Shown here: piece by piece, positions 34,295 through 42,157 of the stretch
Layout of the letters: every line of letters begins with the position of its first letter
Position numbering within the stretch: the stretch's first letter is position 1
From: JAKACA01 sp050744865
Lineage (GTDB): Bacteria; Actinomycetota; Acidimicrobiia; Acidimicrobiales; Bog-793
Direction of reading: 5' to 3'
DNA: 64,000 bases
NCBI GenBank assembly: GCA_050744865.1
Contig: JBOGHW010000085.1
Location: forward strand, 8,970 to 72,969
Notes under the pieces: generated by a model
Told to the model about the DNA's origin: nothing
The model's database searches: none
The model's input: only the letters and a program-made list of their open reading frames with translations
Program-made: the position numbers and the translations under genes

Positions 34295-35034
34295 ACCGAC
34301 AAGTGCTTCCCGTAGAAGGCCGTGATCCGCTCCCAGCCGTCGTTGGCCGCCGCCACCCGGTAGGCGTCGCGGTCGACCGAGAAGAAGGCGTGCCCAGCCC
34401 CTTCGTAGCTGTGGCGCTCGAAGTCCTTGCCGTTGGCGGCGAGGATCTGCTCGAGCTCGTCGACCTGCTCGGGGCTCGGGAACTGGTCGTCGGCGCCGAA
34501 CAGGCCGAGCAAGGGGGCTTGGATGGTCGGCAACTGGTCGACGAGGTTCGTGATCCTCAAAGGGAAGCCCTCGGGCGGTGTGCCCGTGACGAACGCCCCA
34601 TAGCAGTCGACGGCAGCATCGAGGTCGAGGTTGCAGGCCGCCAGGACGCTCTGGCGTCCTCCTGAGCAGTACCCGATGACACCGACCTTGCCGTTGGACG
34701 TCGGCAGGGACCGGAGGTGGGCAGCCGCAGCCCCGACGTCCCCGATCAGCCTGGCGTCGGGCACACCGCCCTGCGAGCGCACGAAGGAAGCAGCGTCGTC
34801 CGGGCTCTGGCCGGGCGCCTCGCGCCAGTAGAGGTTGGGGCAGATCGCGTCGTAGCCGAGCTCGGCCATTCGGCGGGTGATCTCCTTGGTCGACCTGTCG
34901 TAGCCGGGCATGTGGTGGATGACGACGACGCCGCCCCGCCGGCCGTCGCCCTCCGGGCGCGCCAGGTACGCCTCGACCTCGTCACCGTCGTGGCCCGAGA
35001 TCATGATCGTCGTCGCGGTCAAGCCGTCACTCAT
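34291..35034 (-). CDS. Dienelactone hydrolase family protein
   Basis: The 247-residue alpha/beta hydrolase has the nucleophile Cys in GVIGYCSGGRQSVLAA near residue 124, Asp in GLFGADDQFPSPEQV near 176 and His in YEGAGHAFFS near 209, the triad of dienelactone hydrolases. The early VVVIHHMPGYDRSTKEITRRMAE fits. These enzymes open unsaturated lactones in aromatic degradation, though many act on other esters. It lies at the end of the aromatic catabolism block, facing the nitrilase remnant. Confidence 0.88.
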   Translation of the reverse strand: MSDGLTATTIMISGHDGDEVEAYLARPEGDGRRGGVVVIHHMPGYDRSTKEITRRMAELGYDAICPNLYWREAPGQSPDDAASFVRSQGGVPDARLIGDVGAAAAHLRSLPTSNGKVGVIGYCSGGRQSVLAACNLDLDAAVDCYGAFVTGTPPEGFPLRITNLVDQLPTIQAPLLGLFGADDQFPSPEQVDELEQILAANGKDFERHSYEGAGHAFFSVDRDAYRVAAANDGWERITAFYGKHLSV

Positions 35035-35133
35035 CGTGGTGTCTCCTTAGTGGGTCGGGAGGACCCGCACGGCTGACGATAGCCAGCACCGGCGACAGCG
35101 GGCCAGCGCCCGGCTCAGCGCCGCGAAGGCCCG

Positions 35134-35574
35134 TTAGGCATTGGAGGGGGCGCGGAGCCAGTCAGGCAGCCGGCGAGGCCGGCCGGCTCGATCGACGCAT
35201 CCGTGGATCGTGATGCCCGACGCCCGCACCGTGTCTTCGATACTCAGGCAGTAGGCGATCTCGACCGTGGCCCGGGTGACTCCGGTGATCGCGACCCCGA
35301 CGTCGACAACCTCGTCGAAACGCAGCGGCCTCCTGTATCCCACCCACACCTCCAGGACGGCCATGTCGAGGCCGCTCTCGTGCATCTCGGCGTACGGGCG
35401 TCCTATGGCGTTTAGGTAGGCGACGCGCGCCTCTTCGAAGTAGACGGGGTAGACGCTGTGGTGGACTATCCCCATCGCGTCCGTCTCGGCGAAGCGCACC
35501 CTGACCGGGTGCTTGAACTGGTAGGCCGCCGGGTCCGCCGGTGGCCTGGTCGTGAACCGCGTGTCGGGCGCCAT
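35134..35574 (-). CDS. Acyl-CoA thioesterase, hotdog fold (YbgC/4-HBT type)
   Basis: The 146-residue hotdog protein has the 4-hydroxybenzoyl-CoA thioesterase signature VRVRFAETDAMGIVHHSVYPVYFEEARVAYL (Asp near residue 31). It could release CoA from aromatic or aliphatic acyl-CoA esters, which suits the neighbouring CoA-dependent pathway, but YbgC-type enzymes also act in other settings. It is separated by 99 bases from the dienelactone hydrolase gene on the same strand. Confidence 0.87.
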   Translation of the reverse strand: MAPDTRFTTRPPADPAAYQFKHPVRVRFAETDAMGIVHHSVYPVYFEEARVAYLNAIGRPYAEMHESGLDMAVLEVWVGYRRPLRFDEVVDVGVAITGVTRATVEIAYCLSIEDTVRASGITIHGCVDRAGRPRRLPDWLRAPSNA

Positions 35575-35654
35575 CGGGAGACGACGTTAGGGCAAAGCAC
35601 CGGGCTGCCGACCGGTCGTAGACCGAGCAGGAGACCTCTGTGTACGCTCTGGCC

Positions 35655-37046
35655 ATGGGGGAAGGCAAGGCGGTCAGGTCGTCGAGGCGCGCCCGGATGG
35701 CGACCTTGGTCGTAGTGGTCTTGGCTGCAGTCCTCACCCTGGGTTGGGCCAGCCCTGCAACTGCCGCCACCCGTAACGCGAAGGCACCATCGTGTGGGAA
35801 GTACACGGGCGCCTCTCTGACGGGCTTCATCTCGGCTGCCGAGAGCGCCTTCCCGGTCGAAGAGTGCCTGTACCCGTTGCGCCAGCGCATCACGGTGGCA
35901 GCCGGGCTCACGGTATCGTCGCCGGCCATCCTCGACTTCGATGGTGCGAAGCTAAGCGGCGGACCGGGCCTCACGACGTCGATGATCGTCGTCGAGCCGT
36001 CCGCCGCAGACTCTGCAGTCACCGACGTGACCCTGTCCAAAGGGCCCAAGAACGGCCTGCAATGCAGCGGCACGTGCTCGGTCACCCAGACGACCATCGA
36101 GGGCTTCGAAGACGACGGCTTGTACGTATCGGGCAACGACGAGTCGGTGATCGGCGGCAAGACGGCCAACAGCCAGGTCTCGACCATCGGGGATGGCATC
36201 GGGCTGCTCGTCAACGAGGCGATAGGCGTGACGATCGGCTACTTCTCGAGCAGCTACGACAACCACTACGGCGCGCTCCTGCAGTCCGTCACCGGCACGA
36301 CCGCCACTGCCTGCACGGCCACGTCCATCAAGACCGAGGACACCGGGAAGGCGACGGCGACCTGGAGTTGGGGGGTCAACGACGCCGGCTCAGGCCTGCA
36401 GCTGAAGGGGACGTCCGGCTGCCGGTTCGCTTCGGTCAAGGCAAGCTCGCAGGGTGGGTACGGGATCGCCTTGGGCAATTCGTCCGACAACGTCTTCGGC
36501 ACCGTTGCCATTACCGGGGAGAGCCACGGTCAGCTGAACCCCGGGATCAACTTGTCTCACTCCGCCGCCGGCAACGTCTTCAAGACGGTAAACGTGGTGC
36601 ACAAGTCCGTTGCAGTCGACGTCGGCAACGACGGTGTGGCGGGCGGAGGCGGTACATCCGGCAACGACGACAACGTCTTCGAGAACTTGTCTGCAAAGGA
36701 CGATACCTACGGCGTGATCGACTTCCATGGCGGGACAGGGAACCGGTTCGGCTCCGTCACGAGCACTGACGACGGATCGCCCAACGGCTTTTACATCGCG
36801 CTGGTGTTGTTCAAGCAGTCCACGAGCCCCGTGACCGGCAACGTCGTCACCTCGGCCACCTTCACGGGCAGCCCGGCGGCGCCGCACGACACCCCGGACT
36901 ACCTCGTCTACGCCGACTCCGGAAGCTCGGGCAACTCCGTGACGATCGCCAAGGATGCTTCGACCACCTACAAGCTCGCTCCATGCGAGGACCTCAACGG
37001 CGGCAACAGCTTCAGCGGCTGCGACCCCGGCGCCGCCACCGGCTGA
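35655..37046 (+). CDS. Secreted right-handed beta-helix protein
   Basis: The 463-residue protein has a signal peptide (ARMATLVVVVLAAVLTLGWASPATA) and a long Ser/Thr/Gly/Asn-rich domain with repeated turns such as GYGIALGNSSDNVFG, GNVFKTVNVV and DDNVFENLS. These are typical rungs of a parallel beta helix like those of pectate-lyase-fold proteins. No lyase or hydrolase active site is evident. Six cysteines are spaced in pairs. ATG at 35655 is chosen; a GTG at 35640 would add five residues. A surface-binding or polysaccharide-related role is possible. Confidence 0.75.
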   Translation: MGEGKAVRSSRRARMATLVVVVLAAVLTLGWASPATAATRNAKAPSCGKYTGASLTGFISAAESAFPVEECLYPLRQRITVAAGLTVSSPAILDFDGAKLSGGPGLTTSMIVVEPSAADSAVTDVTLSKGPKNGLQCSGTCSVTQTTIEGFEDDGLYVSGNDESVIGGKTANSQVSTIGDGIGLLVNEAIGVTIGYFSSSYDNHYGALLQSVTGTTATACTATSIKTEDTGKATATWSWGVNDAGSGLQLKGTSGCRFASVKASSQGGYGIALGNSSDNVFGTVAITGESHGQLNPGINLSHSAAGNVFKTVNVVHKSVAVDVGNDGVAGGGGTSGNDDNVFENLSAKDDTYGVIDFHGGTGNRFGSVTSTDDGSPNGFYIALVLFKQSTSPVTGNVVTSATFTGSPAAPHDTPDYLVYADSGSSGNSVTIAKDASTTYKLAPCEDLNGGNSFSGCDPGAATG

Positions 37047-37104
37047 CCGCCCGGCTTCGAGACACCTGACCCCGGCTGCCCTGGCCTGGCCAGTCTGACT
37101 CCTC

Positions 37105-38319
37105 TTAGCCTCCTGCCAGATGGGCGTGCACGGCGCCGGCGATGGTGCCGAGAGCGCTACGCCAAGCGTCGTCGAGCGGGAGCGCCTGCGCCTCGCCCGT
37201 TCGCTTGGCCTCCTCGATCTCGGCGCCTTCGGCTTGGCGCAGCAGCACGACGGGGTTGCGGTCGAAAGCGCTCAGCCCACGGGAGTCTGCCGGCTGCCGA
37301 AACTCTGCTCGATAGACGACCTCGAGCCCGTCGCAAGACTCGGCACTGTCGCCGGGACGGATCACTGCCAGCCGGACGGCCGCCAGCTTCGGGCACGATG
37401 CCATGGCAACCTTGAGCACGAGCAGGACCTCGCTGGCGATGACGTTCAGGTAAGCCTCGTTCAGCGCTGTCTGCGTCCATGTCTTCACGGTGCCCCGGCC
37501 GCCGGGAGTAGTAGTCGGCTGGCCGGACGGCAGCACGACACTCGCCCGGCCGAACACCACGATGACGGTGGCGACGCCGTCTTCGCAATGGACAGCCGTC
37601 GCCCTGCAGGCGTGGCTCACGAAGCCGTGCTCGAGGGTGGCCAACACGGTCCGCGAATCGTTCGCCAGCAACAGCTGCCAGGCCTTGTCGAGTTGCACTT
37701 GAGCCGCCGCGGCTGCCGCCTGGGCAGACTGCTCCGCACGCTCGCATGCCGCCTGATAGGCCGCCGCATCCCCCGACGTCTCGATGTCGGCTTGAGCCTT
37801 GGCCTCCGCCAGCGCCTGGCGCTGCCAGAAGTGAAGGTCTTTCGAGTCCGTAGCGAGATGGGCTGCCCGAACGGCCTCCGGATCGAATTTGTCAGCAGGA
37901 TGTCGGTAGAAGTCAGGGTTCGCCACCGGGCGGCCGGCTGGCGGAACCGTGACGCGATGCACTGCGACTAGAGCCGCCAGGGCGGCGGCGGCGGTCTGAG
38001 CGGCGACCGCTCGCGAGTCGGCCGACGTGAGCCCCACAGCTGCGCCCGCTGCCGGCCTGCCCGCCCGAGTGCTGCCGGTCTGAGTCCTGCCGGTCTGAGC
38101 ATTGGCGGTCTGAGTCCTGGCGGCCTGAGCATTGTGGTGCACAGGTCGGGCGCTGTGGCCGACGGGTTTCCAGAGGGTGACCGGTCCGGCACCTGTCGAG
38201 AGGGACGGCCTGCCACTACCTACGTGGACGCGGGCGCTCCGCGGGCCGACGCCGAGCCGCAAGCCGCTTCTCGTGGCACTGACACGAAACCCTGGAGCCA
38301 TCTTGATGCCATAACCCAT
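37105..38319 (-). CDS. DUF4236 domain protein
   Basis: The 404-residue protein starts GYGIKMAPGFRVSATRSGLRLGVGPRSARVHVG, the DUF4236 domain (about 50 residues, beta-rich, unknown function). A Thr/Gln/Ala linker with pentapeptide repeats follows, then a helical region (residues 130-230) and a C-terminal domain with VATVIVVFGRASVVLPSG and ALNEAYLNVIASEVLLVLKVAM. No signal peptide is visible. It stands alone between the beta-helix gene and the aldo/keto reductase. No function can be assigned. Confidence 0.7.
   Translation of the reverse strand: MGYGIKMAPGFRVSATRSGLRLGVGPRSARVHVGSGRPSLSTGAGPVTLWKPVGHSARPVHHNAQAARTQTANAQTGRTQTGSTRAGRPAAGAAVGLTSADSRAVAAQTAAAALAALVAVHRVTVPPAGRPVANPDFYRHPADKFDPEAVRAAHLATDSKDLHFWQRQALAEAKAQADIETSGDAAAYQAACERAEQSAQAAAAAAQVQLDKAWQLLLANDSRTVLATLEHGFVSHACRATAVHCEDGVATVIVVFGRASVVLPSGQPTTTPGGRGTVKTWTQTALNEAYLNVIASEVLLVLKVAMASCPKLAAVRLAVIRPGDSAESCDGLEVVYRAEFRQPADSRGLSAFDRNPVVLLRQAEGAEIEEAKRTGEAQALPLDDAWRSALGTIAGAVHAHLAGG
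38069..38128. repeat. 15-bp tandem repeat in the DUF4236 gene
   Basis: Four units of about 15 bp (pattern GTCCTGCCGGTCTGA, with alternating GTCCTG and GCATTG starts) encode Thr/Gln-rich pentapeptides on the minus strand. The frame is kept. It forms the linker after the DUF4236 domain. Confidence 0.85.
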
Positions 38320-38360
38320 TCGACCGAGGCTAGGGCCTCGGGCCAGGACGCGCCCGGGTT

Positions 38361-39329
38361 CTAGTGGCCGGCGATTGCGTGAGGCTCGTAGGGCTCCTCG
38401 AGGCGGGCGACTTCGGCTGCCGTCAGCTCGAGCTCGAGGGCGCCGACGGCGTCGTCGAGCTGCTCGCTCCGGGTCACGCCGACGATCGGTGCCGTCACCA
38501 CCGGCTTGCTGAGCACCCAGGCCAGGGCCACCTGTGCAGGCTTGACGCCGCGCTCGGTCGCCACCTCGCCGACGCGCTCGACCACGGATTTGTCACCGGG
38601 CTGGTACAGCACCTTCCCGAACTCGTCGGTCTCGCTACGCTCCGTAGCCTCGCCCCACTGGCGAGCCAGGCGGCCCCGTGCCAGCGGGCTCCACGGAATC
38701 GCCCCGACGCCGCGGTCCTGGCACAACGGCATCATCTCCCGCTCCTCCTCCCGGTAGAGGAGGTTGTAGTGGTTCTGCATCATCACGAACTTCGTCCAGC
38801 CCTCGCGCTCGGCCACGTAGAGCATCTTCGAGAACTGCCACGCATACATCGAGGAAGCGCCTATGTAGCGGGCTTTCCCCGCCTTCACCACGTCGTGGAG
38901 AGCCTCGAGGGTCTCTTCGACCGGCGTCCTCGGGTCGGCGCGGTGAATCTGGTAGAGGTCGACGTAGTCAGTCCCGAGCCGCCGCAGGCTGTTGTCGATC
39001 TCGGACATGATCGCCTTGCGTGAGAGCCCGATGCCGTTGGGTCCCTGGTGCATCCGTCCGGCAACTTTCGTCGCCAGCACGATCTCGTCGCGGCGGCCCA
39101 GCTCTCCGAGGACCTTGCCGACGACCTGCTCGCTGGCGCCGTCGGAATAGACGTTGGCGGTGTCGAAGAAGTTGATCCCGCTCTCGATCGCCTGGCGGAT
39201 GATCGGCCGGGCGGCGTCCTCTCTCAGGCACCACGGGTGACTGCCGCGGCTGGGATCGCCGAAGCTCATGCAACCGAGGCAGATCCGGGACACGTCGGTA
39301 CCGGTGGTGCCCATCTTCACGTATCGCAT
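38361..39329 (-). CDS. Aldo/keto reductase
   Basis: The 322-residue TIM-barrel enzyme reduces carbonyls with NADPH. It has FFDTANVYSDGASEQVVGKVL (catalytic Asp and Tyr near residues 52-57), the Lys in VLATKVAGRMHQG near 84, and the His in LYQIHRADPRTPVEETLEAL near 128. The length and the motif PIVGVTRSEQLDDAV match the YajO/AKR group. ATG at 39329 starts MRYVKMGTTGTDVSRICLGCMSFG. The opposite strand in the same phase stays open far beyond the gene, which is a base-composition effect. Confidence 0.93.
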   Translation of the reverse strand: MRYVKMGTTGTDVSRICLGCMSFGDPSRGSHPWCLREDAARPIIRQAIESGINFFDTANVYSDGASEQVVGKVLGELGRRDEIVLATKVAGRMHQGPNGIGLSRKAIMSEIDNSLRRLGTDYVDLYQIHRADPRTPVEETLEALHDVVKAGKARYIGASSMYAWQFSKMLYVAEREGWTKFVMMQNHYNLLYREEEREMMPLCQDRGVGAIPWSPLARGRLARQWGEATERSETDEFGKVLYQPGDKSVVERVGEVATERGVKPAQVALAWVLSKPVVTAPIVGVTRSEQLDDAVGALELELTAAEVARLEEPYEPHAIAGH

Positions 39330-39380
39330 GGGGTCTTGCCTCCGAGGTGAGGTCCCCGAGGAAAGGCCCCGAGGAGAGTC

Positions 39381-40139
39381 GTGGTGTCGAGGGTAGCGAG
39401 GCTCGCAGGCCTTGGCTCGCAGCTCCGGAAGCGGCAGACTGGGCAAGTGGCAGACGTCGCCGTGCAGCGGGTGGACTTCGGTTACTTCGTCCGGCCGGCC
39501 GAAGAGACCGGGACGGGGGCGGCGCGAGCTGAGCCCTGCCTCGGCTACCTGGTCCAACACAGCGAAGGCCTGCTCCTGGTCGACACCGGGATGGGGAGCG
39601 ATCCTGAAGTCGACGCCTACTACCAACCGCTGAGGTACCAGCTCGAGGATGCCGTGGCCGGCGCAGGGGCGACCCTCGACGACATCGCCTATGTCGTCAA
39701 CTGCCACCTCCACTTCGACCATTGCGGAGGCAACGCCAGCCTGCCCGGCCGCCCGATCTTCACCCAGCGCGTCGAACTGGAGATCGCCCGCCGCGAGGAG
39801 GGATACACGCTGCCCGAGCTGGTCGACGCGCCGGGTCTCACCTACGAGATCCTCGACGGCGAGGCCGAGATCCTCCAAGGCGTATTCGTCATTCCGACGC
39901 CGGGCCACACCGCTGGTCACCAGTCCGTTGCCGTCCGGCGAGCTGACGGGACCGTGGTGGTGGCCGGCCAGAGCCACAACACGGCAGCGGCGTACGGCAG
40001 CGATGTACTCGGTCGGCAGGCCGTCCAGGAGCACCGCTTGACAGGTGCAGTCCCGGTGCCCGAATGGATAGACAGGCTCCAGCAGTTCGACCCGGCCCGA
40101 GTGGTCTTCGCCCACGATCGAGCCGTTTGGGAGCCGTGA
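39381..40139 (+). CDS. MBL-fold hydrolase, N-acyl-homoserine-lactonase type
   Basis: The 252-residue metallo-beta-lactamase-fold enzyme has the metal motif HLHFDHCGG near residue 113, TPGHTAGHQSVAV near 175 and a later metal Asp/His pair, in the arrangement of AttM/AiiA lactonases (GYLVQHSEGLLLVDTGMG). It may open lactones, including quorum signals, but many relatives act on other lactones. GTG at 39381 is preceded by GAGGAG four bases upstream; GTG at 39447 is an alternative that removes a basic N-terminus. Confidence 0.85.
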   Translation: MVSRVARLAGLGSQLRKRQTGQVADVAVQRVDFGYFVRPAEETGTGAARAEPCLGYLVQHSEGLLLVDTGMGSDPEVDAYYQPLRYQLEDAVAGAGATLDDIAYVVNCHLHFDHCGGNASLPGRPIFTQRVELEIARREEGYTLPELVDAPGLTYEILDGEAEILQGVFVIPTPGHTAGHQSVAVRRADGTVVVAGQSHNTAAAYGSDVLGRQAVQEHRLTGAVPVPEWIDRLQQFDPARVVFAHDRAVWEP

Positions 40140-40173
40140 CTTGAGACCGCACGCCAGCGGCAAAGCGTTGATC

Positions 40174-40199
40174 CTGGTATGATTCTGGTATGACCAGAA
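40174..40199 (+). promoter_or_regulatory. vapB promoter with overlapping operator, probably leaderless
   Basis: A TGG-TATGAT extended -10 element (40176-40183) ends seven bases before the ATG, so the transcript probably begins at the start codon. The direct repeat CTGGTATGA occurs twice, 11 bp apart (40174-40182, 40185-40193). The second copy forms the inverted repeat TTCTGG-TATGA-CCAGAA (40183-40199), which contains the ATG. This is the expected layout for autorepression by the toxin-antitoxin complex. Confidence 0.6.
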
Positions 40200-40426
40200 C
40201 GAGCAAAATCGCCGTGTCGCTGCCGTCCGCCCAGGTCCAATCGGTTCGGCGGGCGGTTGCTCGCGGCGAGGCCGCCAGCGTGTCGGCCTACGTGTCGCAG
40301 GCCATCGCCAAGGCAGACCGCGAGCGGGAACTGGCCGATCTGGTGGCGGATCTCGTGGCCGCCGGTGGCGAACCGACTGCTGCCGACTACACCTGGGCGA
40401 GAGAAGTGCTCGGCGCCTCCAGGTGA
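40190..40426 (+). CDS. Antitoxin of a VapBC module (ribbon-helix-helix type)
   Basis: The 78-residue protein starts TRTSKIAVSLPSAQVQSVRRAVARGEAASVSAYVSQAIA, a ribbon-helix-helix DNA-binding domain, and has an acidic tail that would cover the toxin. It should neutralise the PIN toxin encoded next and repress the operon by binding the repeats at its own start. The toxin gene begins inside its stop codon (GTGA). Confidence 0.87.
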   Translation: MTRTSKIAVSLPSAQVQSVRRAVARGEAASVSAYVSQAIAKADRERELADLVADLVAAGGEPTAADYTWAREVLGASR

Positions 40427-40803
40427 GAGGCGTCACCCTCGACGCAGGAGCGCTGCTCGCCGTGGAAAGACGCGACGCCAGGATGACCGCCCTGCTCGCC
40501 CTGGTCCGCGACGATGCCGAGGCAGTCATCAACGTGCCGGCCGGGGCTGTCGCGCAGGCTTGGCGCGACGGTCGGCAGCAGGCTCTCCTGGCTCGACTTC
40601 TGGCAGCCAGCCAGACCGAAGTGGTCGACCTCGACGGTGCCGCCGCACGCGCCGCCGGCGTTCTGCTCGCCAGAGCCGGAACCTCCGACGTGGTGGACGC
40701 GTCCGTGGCTCTCTGTGCAACGGAGCGGCGGCAGGCGATAGTGACTAGTGACGCCGGCGACATCCGGGTACTGGCGCCGTCCGCGACGATCTACAGCATC
40801 TGA
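40423..40803 (+). CDS. PIN-domain toxin of a VapBC module
   Basis: The 126-residue PIN-domain protein is a predicted ribonuclease. It has the first Asp in VTLDAGALLAVERRD (residue 7), the Glu/Asp cluster of the family, TSDVVDASVALCA (Asp near 90) and IVTSDAGDIRVLA (Asp near 108), so the acidic metal site is complete. VapC toxins usually cut tRNA or rRNA. GTG at 40423 overlaps the antitoxin stop. Confidence 0.88.
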   Translation: MRGVTLDAGALLAVERRDARMTALLALVRDDAEAVINVPAGAVAQAWRDGRQQALLARLLAASQTEVVDLDGAAARAAGVLLARAGTSDVVDASVALCATERRQAIVTSDAGDIRVLAPSATIYSI

Positions 40804-40833
40804 CGGCTCCGGCCCACGTGTAGCATCGTGGCC

Positions 40834-40908
40834 GTGACGACATTCATGGTCATGGTCCGCCGTGTCCGCGAACAGCAGGCCCCGCTGGGGGTGGCACCAA
40901 CTCGATAG
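40834..40908 (+). CDS. Possible leader peptide of the Erm methyltransferase gene
   Basis: A TAGCAT element (40821-40826) lies seven bases before a GTG that opens a 24-codon frame, V/M-TTFMVMVRRVREQQ and so on, ending at 40908. The frame overlaps the first 16 codons of the Erm gene in another phase. The Erm GTG at 40862 has no ribosome site of its own, so translation of the leader could deliver ribosomes to it. Leader peptides control many erm genes. The call rests on position only. Confidence 0.35.
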   Translation: MTTFMVMVRRVREQQAPLGVAPTR

Positions 40909-41500
40909 TCGCTGGGCCGGCCGCATCGTGGCGGCGGCAGGCATCGAGCCTGGCGACCTCGTCTTGGACGTGGGCGCCGGGACAGGGGCACTGACCGAAG
41001 CACTGATCGAAGCCGGCGCCCACGTCGTCGCCGTTGAGTTGCATCGCGAGAGGGTGGAGACGCTGAGGAAGCGTTTCGCCGGATGCCAAGTGACCGTCGT
41101 GCACGCAGATGCCTCCGATCTCCTGCTACCGCGGCGCGACTTCAAGGTCGTGGCCAACCCGCCCTTCGGGATCACGACATCGCTCGTCAAGCGCCTCCTC
41201 AGCCATGGCAGCAGGCTCTCACGGGCCGACCTGATCGTGCCCTGGCACGCCGGGAGGCGCTGGAGCTCGGGCTCAGCGCCGGGCGTAGGACGGTGGGGCG
41301 CCGAGTACGTGGCCTACCTGGGCCGGCCACTGCCACGCAGGGCCTTCCGCCCTCCACCACCGAACGGCGTCTCGCTGCTCGTCATCGAGCGGCGGGAACG
41401 TGACAGCGAACTCCTGCGAAGCGGCCGAAGTCAGCGTCGAACGTCACCACCGACGCGTCGTGCTCGAGTGCCAGAGCTGCCAAGTGGGCATCGGAGGTGA
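40862..41500 (+). CDS. erm: Erm(37)-like 23S rRNA adenine methyltransferase
   Basis: The 212-residue protein methylates, by homology, adenine 2058 of 23S rRNA, which blocks macrolides and lincosamides. It has WGWHQLDSRWAGRIVAAAG, the SAM motif VLDVGAGTGALTEALIEAG, Glu in VVAVELHRERVE and the catalytic NPPFGITTSLVKRLL. The Erm C-terminal helical domain is absent, as in the short Erm(37) of Mycobacterium tuberculosis. About the last 30 residues are Arg/Ser-rich and overlap the convergent toxin gene, so they are probably not structured. GTG at 40862 is the only usable start. Two VapBC modules flank it. Confidence 0.85.
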   Translation: MSANSRPRWGWHQLDSRWAGRIVAAAGIEPGDLVLDVGAGTGALTEALIEAGAHVVAVELHRERVETLRKRFAGCQVTVVHADASDLLLPRRDFKVVANPPFGITTSLVKRLLSHGSRLSRADLIVPWHAGRRWSSGSAPGVGRWGAEYVAYLGRPLPRRAFRPPPPNGVSLLVIERRERDSELLRSGRSQRRTSPPTRRARVPELPSGHRR

Positions 41501-41813
41501 GGTTGCCACCCGTTCCGGCGCCGGCGAGCAGTCCACCGAGCACGTCGAGGTGCCGGGGAGTCGGGTGGACGAATACGGCCGCCGGCTGCTCGGTCCAGGC
41601 ACGGACCGTCTCCACGGCCGCCGAGGCACTCAACGGGCTCGGGAACAATCCTGGCTTCGTCGAGAGCCGGAGGAAAGCCAGGAGGACGAGCGAGGCGAAC
41701 CCGACGGTCGAACCTCCCGAGAGCGCTTCGTCGAGCCAGGCCAGCGCTGCTTCGTGCTTGGGATCGGCACGGTTGACGGCATAGAGCAGGACGTTGGCGT
41801 CGACGAGGTTCAC
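41382..41813 (-). CDS. PIN-domain toxin of a second VapBC module
   Basis: The 143-residue PIN protein starts VNLVDANVLLYAVNRADPKH (metal Asp at residue 5), with Glu and Asp ligands further on: NLTSDAHLAALALEHDASVVTFDADFGRFAGVR. It resembles VapC toxins of the mycobacterial group with a TA-system PIN domain. GTG at 41813 overlaps the antitoxin stop (GTGA). Its 3' end overlaps the Erm gene by 119 bases. Confidence 0.88.
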   Translation of the reverse strand: MNLVDANVLLYAVNRADPKHEAALAWLDEALSGGSTVGFASLVLLAFLRLSTKPGLFPSPLSASAAVETVRAWTEQPAAVFVHPTPRHLDVLGGLLAGAGTGGNLTSDAHLAALALEHDASVVTFDADFGRFAGVRCHVPAAR

Positions 41814-42073
41814 TTGCCGATGCGCATCTTGCGGAGCATCTCCTCGTCTTCCAGATCTCCCGCCAGCAGCAGTGCCCTGTCGAGATTCACTACCGGGATG
41901 CCGAGGTCGGCTGTCGGCGTACGGAATGGAGCTGCCGGCAACGGAGCCAGCCCGGCCCGGATGGCCCCGTTCACGGCGTCCTTGAAGGACAGGCCGCGTT
42001 CCCTCATGCGCCGCCTCACCAGCTGCTCGGTGTCGGGGTCGAGGGTCACCGTTGTCCGCACAGGGCGCATCAT
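41810..42073 (-). CDS. Antitoxin of a second VapBC module
   Basis: The 87-residue protein has an N-terminal ribbon-helix-helix, RPVRTTVTLDPDTEQLVRRRMRERGLSFKDAVNGAIRAG, and a C-terminal toxin-binding tail ending LEDEEMLRKMRIGK, the usual VapB layout. The start is ATG at 42073 or the next codon (42070). It is unrelated in sequence to the first antitoxin, so the two modules are probably independent. Confidence 0.87.
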   Translation of the reverse strand: MMRPVRTTVTLDPDTEQLVRRRMRERGLSFKDAVNGAIRAGLAPLPAAPFRTPTADLGIPVVNLDRALLLAGDLEDEEMLRKMRIGK

Positions 42074-42157
42074 AGCGTCGTGATCAGTGATGCCTCGACA
42101 TCACGGGGGTGGCTCTCACGCCGCACACGTCTGCAGCACCGTAAGCTCACCCAACCG

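Noticed and set aside
39330..40763. Minus-strand extension upstream of the aldo/keto reductase
   Set aside because: The reductase starts clearly at 39329, and the extension is antisense to the MBL-fold and VapBC genes.
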